This document shows, one piece after another, positions 9,125 to 16,619 of a stretch of 47,708 nucleotides of DNA. Under the pieces are notes generated by a model. That model was not told the DNA's origin. It did no database searches and worked only from the letters and a program-made list of their open reading frames with translations. A program made the position numbers and the translations under genes. This DNA is from Eubacteriales bacterium (GTDB lineage: Bacteria > Bacillota > Clostridia > Lachnospirales > Lachnospiraceae), in assembly GCA_030526295.1 (NCBI GenBank), contig JAUNDA010000001.1, positions 1-47,708 of the forward strand, written 5' to 3'. How positions within the stretch are numbered: the stretch's first letter is position 1; every line of letters starts with the position of its first letter.

Positions 9125-9195
9125 AACTGGCTGGCTGATGAAAATCAGCCCCTATAGCTTTGCGTCACCGGATTACTCCGGCTTTGCATCACATA
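9121..9195 (-). promoter_or_regulatory. c-di-GMP-I (GEMM-I) riboswitch, copy 1
   Basis: On the - strand the conserved parts occur in order: GATGCAAAG, a CCGGA-GTAA-TCCGG helix with a GNRA tetraloop (9168-9181), GACGCAAAGCTATAGGGG (9149-9166), a GGCTGA/TCAGCC helix, and CCAGCCAGTTGCCG (9121-9134). These match the GEMM-I architecture: GCAAA, GNRA-capped stem, GACGCAAAGC, A-GGG helix, CCAG-TTGCCG. The aptamer begins at the predicted transcript start. Since the terminator takes the aptamer's 3' arm, ligand binding probably turns expression on (inference). It is nearly identical to the copy at 43419-43492, differing mainly in loops. Confidence 0.9.
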
Positions 9196-9205
9196 TGTTG
9201 GTGTT

Positions 9206-9234
9206 ATTATATAAACTCTCAAACAATTTTTCAA
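9206..9234 (-). promoter_or_regulatory. Sigma-A promoter of the riboswitch-1 unit
   Basis: On the - strand: -35 TTGAAA (9229-9234), a 17-bp spacer and a consensus -10 TATAAT (9206-9211). The expected start point, about 9199, is a few bases ahead of the aptamer. It lies just downstream of nnrE, making the 8043/7203/4216 genes an independent unit. Confidence 0.85.
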
Positions 9235-9323
9235 GATGGTATTTTTTACATTTTTCAAACTTTTTATCCAAAAGGCTGAAAAATCGAGTCCGAAAAGACA
9301 CCAAAAGCCCAGAAAACAACTTT

Positions 9324-9941
9324 TTACGGTACCTCGCGGATTTCAATGCCGATATCTACGTTTACCTTTTCCTTCATAGCCCTGTCAGCATCACCGCGGA
9401 AATGTCCATGCTTAAAGGTTCCTATCGATACTGTAAGGTCCGATATTACATAGTCCTCGCCTGTACCCGTGTCACCGTTAAGACCACTGTTGATGTCAGC
9501 CGACACAACATAAGCCCCGCTTTTATTTATCGCATCAATTGCGGCTTTTGTAATACCCGTTACGCTTCCCTTAAAGCCTGTTCCGAGTATGCAGTCGAGT
9601 ATGCTTCCATATGTGCTTAAATCGGTATCCTCTGTGAACTTAACGGCCTTTATGCCCTTCTCCATGCAGATGTCATAGTAGTATTTTCCATCCTCTGAGA
9701 ATCTGTCGCTAAGAAGATATATCACACACTCAATTCCACTTTTATGAAGGTAATCTGCCACCACATATCCGTCACCTGCGTTATTGCCTGATCCACATAC
9801 AATGGCAACAGGAGCCTTCCATGAAGCCACCTTAAAGATTCCCTCACCCGCACGGCGCATTAACTCCTTCGAGCTAACCTTATGCTCGATTGTCCATGCA
9901 TCCGAATATCTCATTGTCTCAACTGATACTGTCTTTTCCAT
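9324..9941 (-). CDS. nnrE: NAD(P)H-hydrate epimerase (YjeF N-terminal domain)
   Basis: It epimerises the R form of damaged hydrated NAD(P)H so that the hydrate dehydratase can repair it. The single YjeF_N fold is shown by the nucleotide-binding motif CGSGNNAGDGYVVA (49-62), the segment ILDCILGTGFKG and the VSADINSGLNGDTG region. At 205 aa it lacks the fused C-terminal dehydratase, which must be encoded elsewhere. AAGGGGAAAT precedes the ATG. It is a housekeeping enzyme inside a surface-protein locus, directly behind the terminator of the preceding subunit gene and with no promoter of its own visible, so it probably lives on read-through. No functional tie to the fibre system is apparent. Confidence 0.9.
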   Translation of the reverse strand: MEKTVSVETMRYSDAWTIEHKVSSKELMRRAGEGIFKVASWKAPVAIVCGSGNNAGDGYVVADYLHKSGIECVIYLLSDRFSEDGKYYYDICMEKGIKAVKFTEDTDLSTYGSILDCILGTGFKGSVTGITKAAIDAINKSGAYVVSADINSGLNGDTGTGEDYVISDLTVSIGTFKHGHFRGDADRAMKEKVNVDIGIEIREVP

Positions 9942-9952
9942 GATTTCCCCTT

Positions 9953-9982
9953 AAAAAATCCCCACACCTTTCGGTATGGGGA
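9953..9982 (-). terminator. Terminator after the second subunit gene
   Basis: A 10-position stem (9959-9968 with 9973-9982, one mismatch) around a 4-nt loop is followed on the - strand by six U. It ends the two-subunit transcript. The nnrE ribosome binding site begins immediately after the U tract. Confidence 0.85.
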
Positions 9983-10008
9983 TAATAAATCCTATAAATA
10001 CTAATAAA

Positions 10009-10983
10009 TTAATCTACCGTCAGGCCTACAAGGTATACAGAAACATTGTAGAATGAATCGTCACCCGAAACGATTGTGCCTAAGCAATCCGCATCTGTTC
10101 CTTCCATCCATACGTATACCCTCATAATTACACCATTCTGATCAACATCGTCAGCAAGCTGGATATGTGATGCTGTAGGTGTTATGTACTGGCCGTCACT
10201 GTCCTTTGTAAGTGCCCATGCAGGTGTTCCAATACCATTTCCAGAAAGATGTCTGTATGTGGCATCTGTCGTGGTATTCGATGTTGCTCCAAGGTCTTTA
10301 ACTACTCTCCATCCGTTTGTGGAGGCAGGATCTCCGTCATAGTTTTCGTCGTTACCTTTTCCTACAGGCTCATTCGGTGAATAAACCGCAATCAGGGTTT
10401 CACCGCTACCTGAGCGGTCATCTATAGTGATACCTACTCTTAAGGATGCAGCAACCTTGTCTGAGGCAATTCCTGTTTCTCCTGCCCTTGTTACCTGAAT
10501 AGGGCCACCCGTTACGGAGCCGTCAAAGTAAACATCCGCAAGGCCCGTTGAAGGTATTGTGGAAATTGTATATGTACCAAGTGCATAGGCATAGTAATCC
10601 ACACCACCCAGATTATACTTTCCGTCCTTATCGCCAGAACCGTCAACTATCAGACTCACCTTTGTATATGTTTTTACCTTAGCCAGGTTTTCTGTCCAGT
10701 TTTCAGGTACAAACCAGTTAATAAGGTCATTCGTTGATGAAGGTGAAATGGCTTCGCTAATTGTATAAGTTGCCGCTGCACCTGCCGTACTTACCGTTGT
10801 CTTACCTGTATTAATCTGGAGCACTGCGCCCTCAGCCTGAGCTGAGATAGTTGATGTAGTTGCTTCTACAGTGTTTTGTGTCACATACCAGGCATATGTA
10901 GAAGAGGCCAAACCAAGGAAAGCAACCATTACGGTTACTGCCGCTGCAAAAAGCTGTGCTTTTATCTTTTTCACGCTATGCAT
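10009..10983 (-). CDS. SipW-class fibre subunit, second subunit of the two-gene unit (324 aa)
   Basis: A short basic N-terminus and hydrophobic core end in ASSTYAWYVTQNTVEATTS, a SipW-class signal with predicted cleavage A31|W32. The mature N-terminus (NTVEATTSTISAQ) is nearly the same as in the 11103-11951 protein, and in TasA-type fibres this segment supplies the donor strand. Family motifs follow: SLRVGITIDD in the middle and MRVYVWMEGTDADC near the end. DDVDQNG and GDKDGK could bind Ca2+. AGGAGAGG lies 6 nt before the ATG. It is cotranscribed with the larger upstream subunit gene, separated by two hairpins that may lower its expression, and closed by an intrinsic terminator. Most likely a fibre subunit. 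Confidence 0.8.
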   Translation of the reverse strand: MHSVKKIKAQLFAAAVTVMVAFLGLASSTYAWYVTQNTVEATTSTISAQAEGAVLQINTGKTTVSTAGAAATYTISEAISPSSTNDLINWFVPENWTENLAKVKTYTKVSLIVDGSGDKDGKYNLGGVDYYAYALGTYTISTIPSTGLADVYFDGSVTGGPIQVTRAGETGIASDKVAASLRVGITIDDRSGSGETLIAVYSPNEPVGKGNDENYDGDPASTNGWRVVKDLGATSNTTTDATYRHLSGNGIGTPAWALTKDSDGQYITPTASHIQLADDVDQNGVIMRVYVWMEGTDADCLGTIVSGDDSFYNVSVYLVGLTVD

Positions 10984-11027
10984 ATTTATCCTCTCCTTTC
11001 GCTAGTATTTTTCATACCCTTTAGTAC

Positions 11028-11086
11028 ACCAAAAGACAGAAGTATCTTCTGCCCTTTGGTATACTGCCCGTTAATTCGGGCAGTAT
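11028..11086 (-). other. Two back-to-back intergenic hairpins between subunit genes
   Basis: A perfect 10-bp hairpin (ATACTGCCCG 11061-11070, CGGGCAGTAT 11077-11086) directly abuts a second one (ACCAAA/TTTGGT enclosing CAGAAG/CTTCTG, 11028-11060). Neither is followed by a U tract on the - strand, so they do not look like terminators. They are placed to protect the 3' end of the upstream subunit mRNA or to set the ratio of the two subunits. Confidence 0.6.
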
Positions 11087-11102
11087 GTATATAGTTTAAT
11101 AA

Positions 11103-11951
11103 TTATGATACTGAAGCGTCATCAGCTGTGAATGTAACTGTAGCACTAACCTTACCAAGGTCATTAAGATTATCTGTATAAATATCTGTCTGAGCACCGT
11201 CATAGTAGAGATATACATCAACCTTTACAGAATCAGCTGTTCCATCTGTCTTACCAATAACCTTATCTGTTGTTGTAAGGAAAGCAGCGTTAACTGTTGC
11301 ACCTGCAACTGTTCTGTCAGACTTTGCTGTAAGTCCAGTGATGTTTGTTGCTGTTCCTGACTGAGGAACATACTGAGTAATAAGTGTGCCATCCTTGTCA
11401 TAGATGACAACTTCCTGACCGCATACTACCATAATACGAAGTGCGTTCTGAAGATCAGTTCCACCTCCTGAAATACCAGCAGCAGTTGTAGAAACGCCTG
11501 ATACACGAAGGTTCTTAAACTGTCCCTTTGTTGTACCATTGGTTCCAACATAGAAGCTCTCCATTAAGTAATACTTAGCATAATCAGCTGAATCAACTGT
11601 GAAACGTGTTGAAGCCTTCTCAGTTGATGCGCCCTTTGCTGCCGCATAAGCTGACTGCCATGTGAATGTTGTTGCATCATCAGAAGCTGTTATCATCTGA
11701 ACCGGGAACAGAACCTTATCTGCTACAGGTGTAGTTGTTACAGCTGTATCAGTTGTTGTTGTTTCAACGGCTGCTCCTGCTTTGATTACAAGGAACGGAG
11801 CATTTGACTGTGCGCTGATGCTTGATGTTGTTGCTTCAACAGTGTTGTTGCTGACAAACCATGCGTAGGTTGAGCTGCTGAGTGCGATGGCTGCTACTAC
11901 AGTCATGGCGATAGCTGCTGCCAGCTGCTTCTTTAATGATTTTACTGACAT
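11103..11951 (-). CDS. Probable major SipW-class fibre subunit (282 aa)
   Basis: A textbook SipW-class signal: Lys-rich start, Ala/Val core and SSSTYAWFVSNN, with expected cleavage A30|W31 as in TasA/TapA-type proteins. The mature chain is rich in Thr, Ala, Ser and Val, nearly free of Trp and with a single Cys, the composition expected of an abundant extracellular beta-rich fibre protein. The mid-motif ALRIMVV is present; the C-terminal motif is reduced to VYLYYDGAQTD. It has its own promoter and an almost ideal AAGGAGGAAAATTT-ATG start, both unusual in this locus and indicating high expression. It heads a two-gene transcript with the 324-aa subunit. The major-subunit role is inferred from expression signals and composition. 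Confidence 0.8.
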   Translation of the reverse strand: MSVKSLKKQLAAAIAMTVVAAIALSSSTYAWFVSNNTVEATTSSISAQSNAPFLVIKAGAAVETTTTDTAVTTTPVADKVLFPVQMITASDDATTFTWQSAYAAAKGASTEKASTRFTVDSADYAKYYLMESFYVGTNGTTKGQFKNLRVSGVSTTAAGISGGGTDLQNALRIMVVCGQEVVIYDKDGTLITQYVPQSGTATNITGLTAKSDRTVAGATVNAAFLTTTDKVIGKTDGTADSVKVDVYLYYDGAQTDIYTDNLNDLGKVSATVTFTADDASVS

Positions 11952-12053
11952 AAATTTTCCTCCTTTTTCATGTCCCCCACTATGAATCTAAAATCTTGTA
12001 ATCGTCCATAGGGCTAGAATACACCAATTTTAATTTTTATAGTCTTTGTAGCA

Positions 12054-12090
12054 TAAATACCATAAAGATTTTATTCTGTCAACAGACAGA
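12054..12090 (-). promoter_or_regulatory. Strong promoter with overlapping palindrome for the major subunit
   Basis: On the - strand: consensus -35 TTGACA (12077-12082), 17-bp spacer, -10 TATTTA (12054-12059) preceded by TGG. An inverted repeat TCTGTC-N4-GACAGA (12075-12090) covers the -35 and could be an operator. A second hairpin (ATTCCC-N4-GGGAAT, 12104-12119) lies just upstream. The leader is about 95 nt. The rest of the 11952-12223 gap shows no gene and no intrinsic terminator for the upstream operon. Confidence 0.7.
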
Positions 12091-12223
12091 GATAAACTTT
12101 TTTATTCCCTCTTGGGAATCCTTTAAATACGCGACATTTTACGCTTTAATAAGGCTTTTTATCACATTTGCACAGTCGGATGTTTTTCCGTGTCTATACC
12201 TAATGCCTTTGCCTTAACCGTCG

Positions 12224-13456
12224 CTAGCTGCCCTTTGCCCCTGCCTTGGTTTCGTTCTCCTTGGCGGGCTTAGTTGTCTCGGTCTTTCCGTTTCCGGAAT
12301 CAACCTCGACTGCAGGCTTATTCTTTCTCGTCTCCCAGGTTACGTCCCTGTACTTATAGTAGTCCGGGCTCTCCGTACCTGCCGCACTGATAGGCTTGTT
12401 GCCTGTGAGTGTGTCGACGATATCACGGACGAACTTGTAAAGCAGTGTAGTGTCGTCTGTTCCCGTTGCATCGATGTTCATCGCAAACTGGACGTTTCCG
12501 CCTACGATTCTGTCCACGCATTCGGGATCATCTCCCTCAAGCCAGATGACAATCGTATATTTGTTTACGTTTCCGATTTCAAAGTCATCGACATTGTAGA
12601 TGCATACGATATCACGGCTTATGAAATTGACACATCCCTCCTCGGGTTCGCCTGTTCTTGATGGTGCCGCATAAACGGTACATTCGTCTCCGTTCCATAC
12701 AGCCACCCTGACGGCTTCCTCAGCGCCCTTTGACGCACTCTCGAGTGTTACGATTGCGCGGTAGCTTACATCCTCCTTACCTGCATTTCGTATGTAGTAG
12801 GTATAGGCCATGTAGTTGGTACCGTTATGGTCTCCGTCAATCTTGTGAAGATTGAGCGGCAGGTCATCAATCGAGATGTTTGTCGCGTCCTTTACGGGAC
12901 TGGCGATAAGTCTTGCCGTTGGTCTCGTGAACGCTCCATCCTCTGAAATCGCAATTCCCTTTCTGTACATCTCAAGCCTGTTCAGGTTGATGGTGAAATT
13001 ACCCATCTTCTCCTGCATGAATGCCATAATGAACAGGATGCACACAAGAAGAAGCGATGTAAGCAGGAAAAGCCTCAGCTTTCCGAGTCTGAGTAACGCC
13101 GCACCTATGTGCTTTGCACGTCTGTGCGGGATGTATGTCGAGATGATCATCTCAGGATCGAGGTCGTCATACTCACCGTTATCGGCTCTTTCCCTAAGCT
13201 CCTCGATTCGGACGATTCGTTTGCCGTCACCATCTATGAGGTTTTCGGGAACCTTGCCCTTAAATATTCTTTTGTCATTCGGGCTCCGTCCGCCCCTTTT
13301 CTCGTCGGTATCGGGTACATCGTTAAATGTATCCATATCCACTGGCTCGTATGCCTCGCCAAGGTCCTCGAACGGGTCTGACCAGTCATTAGGTCCGGGC
13401 GGTGCTTTTGACTTCGCATTCGGGCCGTCTCTTCTTTTCTTAAAAATATCAAACAT
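12224..13456 (-). CDS. Membrane-anchored relative of the SipW-class subunits, no cleavage motif (410 aa)
   Basis: About 120 charged cytoplasmic residues, rich in Asp and Lys, precede one membrane segment (about 126-147). The external part carries the family motifs AVRVAVWNGDE and YTIVIWLEGDDPEC, so it is homologous to the secreted subunits. The membrane segment ends without the A-W-[FY] site (it runs into MAFMQEKMGNF), so it should stay membrane-bound. The C-terminus is Lys/Glu/Thr-rich. No Shine-Dalgarno is evident; a small hairpin CGGT/ACCG lies just before the ATG. It is the last gene of the long operon, 108 bp after the PilZ gene. Likely a base or anchor on which subunits assemble (inference). 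Confidence 0.75.
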   Translation of the reverse strand: MFDIFKKRRDGPNAKSKAPPGPNDWSDPFEDLGEAYEPVDMDTFNDVPDTDEKRGGRSPNDKRIFKGKVPENLIDGDGKRIVRIEELRERADNGEYDDLDPEMIISTYIPHRRAKHIGAALLRLGKLRLFLLTSLLLVCILFIMAFMQEKMGNFTINLNRLEMYRKGIAISEDGAFTRPTARLIASPVKDATNISIDDLPLNLHKIDGDHNGTNYMAYTYYIRNAGKEDVSYRAIVTLESASKGAEEAVRVAVWNGDECTVYAAPSRTGEPEEGCVNFISRDIVCIYNVDDFEIGNVNKYTIVIWLEGDDPECVDRIVGGNVQFAMNIDATGTDDTTLLYKFVRDIVDTLTGNKPISAAGTESPDYYKYRDVTWETRKNKPAVEVDSGNGKTETTKPAKENETKAGAKGS

Positions 13457-13564
13457 GTTTTTATTATCGGTACGTGACCGTTTCTAACTGATTAATTGTT
13501 TTTCTATGGTCTGCTCCCTGTGGTTTTCCCAACCGGAAGCTGAGTTCTTTTCTTTGCTTTCGGA

Positions 13565-14248
13565 TTACAGCTTGTAGCGCTTCTTTACATATGCGGTGTA
13601 GCGCTTCATCCTGTCTCTGTCCTTACCCTCGTCAAAGCGGTACTGGACACCACAGAGGAACTTGTAAAGACCGCCCTTAGGAGCCTCACGCTGCCAGCAT
13701 ATGACTGAAACAACATCCTCTATCTTGTTACCGTCATCCACCGTGCCGATTTTCGGAAGGGTCATCATCATGATTTCTCCTACCTCAACCCTTGTGTTCA
13801 TGAATACAGCGGCACCACCTGCTGATATATCGAGTGTCAGTCCGTCCTCCATGTCAACCGTGCCGTCATCGTTAAGGGGCCAGTTGTCCATTGTATAGTT
13901 AACCTTGATGGCAGCCTTGAGACGTTCGTCAGCTCGCTTGAAGAAGGTTCTCTGCTCGGTTACTCGTCTTATCTTCCAGTATGTACGGATTCCCTCCTTA
14001 ACGGAATCATCCGCATAGCCCGCCAGGATGAGGTCCTCTCCGTTACTCTGGTATCTCATGAGAAGCTTCTGCGTCTCATCGAGTGTCACCTGCTTTCCGC
14101 CCTTCATCGGAACGGATATCAGGAAGAAGGATTCATCCAGTGCCTTGAAGAATGAACTCGCCATATCGAAGCTCGGGCTCTCGCCTGCTCCCCTGTCAAA
14201 GGCAATCTGTATCTTTGCGCCTTTTCTTATTTTAAGTTCTCCTGCCAT
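13565..14248 (-). CDS. PilZ-domain c-di-GMP-binding protein (YcgR-like)
   Basis: The N-terminal half (about 1-95) resembles the YcgR/PilZN beta domain. The C-terminal half is a PilZ domain with both c-di-GMP-binding elements intact: R105-ADE-R109 (RxxxR) and D140-I-S-A-G-G (DxSxxG). No membrane segment or other output domain is present, so it should act by ligand-dependent protein binding. Its ATG overlaps the stop of the PAS/HD-GYP gene (TAATG), so receptor and phosphodiesterase are translationally coupled. It sits directly before the membrane-anchored subunit relative, whose long cytoplasmic tail is a possible partner (inference). Confidence 0.88.
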   Translation of the reverse strand: MAGELKIRKGAKIQIAFDRGAGESPSFDMASSFFKALDESFFLISVPMKGGKQVTLDETQKLLMRYQSNGEDLILAGYADDSVKEGIRTYWKIRRVTEQRTFFKRADERLKAAIKVNYTMDNWPLNDDGTVDMEDGLTLDISAGGAAVFMNTRVEVGEIMMMTLPKIGTVDDGNKIEDVVSVICWQREAPKGGLYKFLCGVQYRFDEGKDRDRMKRYTAYVKKRYKL

Positions 14249-16605
14249 TACTTATCTCCGGTTTCTTTTTTGTCTTCGTAAATATGCTTAATCTTATCCA
14301 TTGATGTTCTGAGCGATTCAAGCACCCTCGGGTTAAACGCTCCGCACTCTCCGTTAAGGATCATGTTGAAGGCCTCGTCAAAGGTCTTTGCCTTTTTATA
14401 GACTCTGTCGCTTACAAGTGCATCAAATACATCGGCAATCGCAACGGCCTGGGCACCAATGGAAATCTGGTCTCCCTCGAGTCCCTCGGGATAACCTTTG
14501 CCGTCATAGCGCTCATGATGGTGAAGTGCCACATCCCTTGAATATGCCTTCTGCTCTTCGTCACCGTTAATCCACATGTGGTCAATGATTTCGGCACCCC
14601 TTGTGGTATGTGTCTTCATAACCTCAAACTCAGCCTCGTCAAGCCTTCCAGGCTTATTGAGAATGGCGTCAGGTATTGTAATCTTTCCTACGTCGTGGAG
14701 GATTGCTCCCCTCGCGTAGAGGTTGATCGTCTTCTTTGTAAGCTCATACTGCGGGCTTCGTACCTCGATATCCTCAAGGATTGTCCTTGTGATCTGCTGT
14801 ACGCGCACGATGTGTACTCCCGTCTCGACATTTCTGAATTCGACAAGACCCGCAAGTGTCTCAAGCACTGACTCGTTAAACTCAGCAAAGCGCATCTGCT
14901 CTGCCACCCTGCCCTTGTTGTCACGAAGCTGCTTGATTTCGTCAATGTCACGACCGATTATGAGGAAGTTCCTGCCCTCTGTGTCCTCGGGGCGGACTGA
15001 AATCTCATACCACTTTGTGTTATTCGAGCCGCGCTTTTTAATAAGTGCCTCCTTGACAAATGAACCGCTTCTGCAGTTCTTTGGCATGAAGCCCGGTGTT
15101 GCGAGCGTACGGAAAAATTCCGCTGAATCCTGATGGATTCTTCCACTCTCAATCTGGGTTTCAACCCAGGTTGTGAATCTTGAGGGCTTATTTTCCCTCT
15201 TCATTATGTTGTTCTTAATAACAACATGATCGACTATGTCCCTAGTGGCATCAACCTCATAGATGATGTCACAGAAGCTCTTAAGAATATTCTCAGACTC
15301 CTGCTCAAGGAAGTCCTTCTTATTGTTTGGCTTAACAAGCACCTTCTGGTCTGTAAGTGTACCGAAAATATATTTCGGAACTCCGCCGTCAAGTATCGGA
15401 TAGCTGTAAAGCTCATATGTTGAGAAGTTATTGTTGTGAAGGCCGTTAATCTTGATTCGTAGCTGTGCCGAGCTGTTCTTTGCGTCCTTGCCCTTTTCAA
15501 TAATCTCACGAAGTGCCTCGAAATCATCGTGGTGTACAAATGAATCCGAGTTAACCTCTGCTGCCGTAATCAGGTTCTTGACCGTATGGTCCGGGATACC
15601 GTTTCCGCCGTATGTAAAGGTGTCGTCATCAAAGTTATACTCATAGAAGAGCATATCCTTTCTTGCCATGAGTCCCTGGACACGAAGCTCAACCTTTTCC
15701 TTCATCTCCGAAGTGCCATCGGTATCCAAATTGCCTGTCCACTCATTCTTGCCGTCATCGTACATTCCCTTTGTACGTCTGACATAAAGCATTACGCATA
15801 CTCTCGGAGCCGGGATGTCCTGGACTCTCTCACAGCGAACCTCAAAATAGTCATATACAGGAACCTTCTCCGTTGTTCCGTCAAGCTCCACTGTTTCAAC
15901 CACCTGAGGCTTTACCTCTTCCTCGGCTTTGGCTGCAGCACCCTCATCGGCCGTTGTATCAGTTCCTTCAGCTGCCGCATTTTCCTTAACTGCCTCGTCT
16001 GAACTAACAGTAGCCGACTCCTCTGCGTTTACATTCTCTTGAGAATTCTGTGCGGCATTTTCTTCCTGAGCATTTGTTTCTTCCTGAGCATGCTCTTCAT
16101 CCGTCTTTGCGGGTGTTTCCTCCGCCTGTGCTACCACTTTCTCCTCAGGCTCAGCATTCTTATAGCTTACCGGGAAGCGGAAAACCTCGGCAACAGATGT
16201 ATGGTCCGAATCAAAATACTCAAGAAGTGATGACTTTGAAAAATATCTCTCGAATTTCTTCTGGTCGTCTGCATGAATAACCCTGGCTAAAAGGGCATAC
16301 ATGTCATCAAAATATCCGCGGTCTGGGAAATCAAAGGTGCCGACGCGGCTGTCTCCCATTTCCACGTAATAGGAATTCATCGTAAGGTCAGCAGAAATAA
16401 CGAGTCTGTACATTCTGCCCATGATGGCAGAAAAACGGTCGTTACGCTTGCGAAGCATCATCTGCTGCTTCTGCTGAAGTGCCCTCTGCTGTGCAGGTGA
16501 AAGACCGGGCTCAGAGGCTTTTCCTTCCTCTGCTCCCTTTTCCATGGCCTCAGCCTTTGCTTCCTCTTCCTTTATGCTTTTTTTCTTTTTGCCAAAAAAC
16601 AGCAT
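14248..16605 (-). CDS. PAS-containing HD-GYP c-di-GMP phosphodiesterase (785 aa)
   Basis: Predicted to hydrolyse c-di-GMP. The C-terminal HD-GYP domain has LHDVGK (about 635) and HHERYDGKGYPEG (about 700), so catalytic residues look intact. Two to three PAS-like domains precede it (about 55-280, 290-430 and 440-570). The first is split by an acidic Ala/Glu-rich insertion (about 155-240) resembling a flexible tether. There is no membrane segment. GGAG lies 7 nt before the ATG. It sits between the wall-binding protein gene and the PilZ gene and overlaps the latter by one base. Its location within the operon suggests local feedback on the c-di-GMP that controls the riboswitches. No GGDEF cyclase is encoded in this window. 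Confidence 0.88.
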   Translation of the reverse strand: MLFFGKKKKSIKEEEAKAEAMEKGAEEGKASEPGLSPAQQRALQQKQQMMLRKRNDRFSAIMGRMYRLVISADLTMNSYYVEMGDSRVGTFDFPDRGYFDDMYALLARVIHADDQKKFERYFSKSSLLEYFDSDHTSVAEVFRFPVSYKNAEPEEKVVAQAEETPAKTDEEHAQEETNAQEENAAQNSQENVNAEESATVSSDEAVKENAAAEGTDTTADEGAAAKAEEEVKPQVVETVELDGTTEKVPVYDYFEVRCERVQDIPAPRVCVMLYVRRTKGMYDDGKNEWTGNLDTDGTSEMKEKVELRVQGLMARKDMLFYEYNFDDDTFTYGGNGIPDHTVKNLITAAEVNSDSFVHHDDFEALREIIEKGKDAKNSSAQLRIKINGLHNNNFSTYELYSYPILDGGVPKYIFGTLTDQKVLVKPNNKKDFLEQESENILKSFCDIIYEVDATRDIVDHVVIKNNIMKRENKPSRFTTWVETQIESGRIHQDSAEFFRTLATPGFMPKNCRSGSFVKEALIKKRGSNNTKWYEISVRPEDTEGRNFLIIGRDIDEIKQLRDNKGRVAEQMRFAEFNESVLETLAGLVEFRNVETGVHIVRVQQITRTILEDIEVRSPQYELTKKTINLYARGAILHDVGKITIPDAILNKPGRLDEAEFEVMKTHTTRGAEIIDHMWINGDEEQKAYSRDVALHHHERYDGKGYPEGLEGDQISIGAQAVAIADVFDALVSDRVYKKAKTFDEAFNMILNGECGAFNPRVLESLRTSMDKIKHIYEDKKETGDK

Positions 16606-16619
16606 TCTTATCTCCGTTA

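Noticed and set aside
11952..12053. Third c-di-GMP riboswitch in the leader of the major subunit gene
   Set aside because: No GACGCAAAGC, GNRA-capped helix or CCAG-TTGCCG element is present, and nothing like a c-di-GMP-II aptamer was recognised.
12104..12119. Hairpin ATTCCC/GGGAAT as terminator of the long operon
   Set aside because: On the - strand it is followed by A residues, not U; it fits an operator better.
12852..13487. + strand open frame of about 210 codons opposite the membrane-anchored subunit gene
   Set aside because: Low-complexity Ser/Leu-rich translation, no ribosome binding site, and the - strand frame has clear family motifs.
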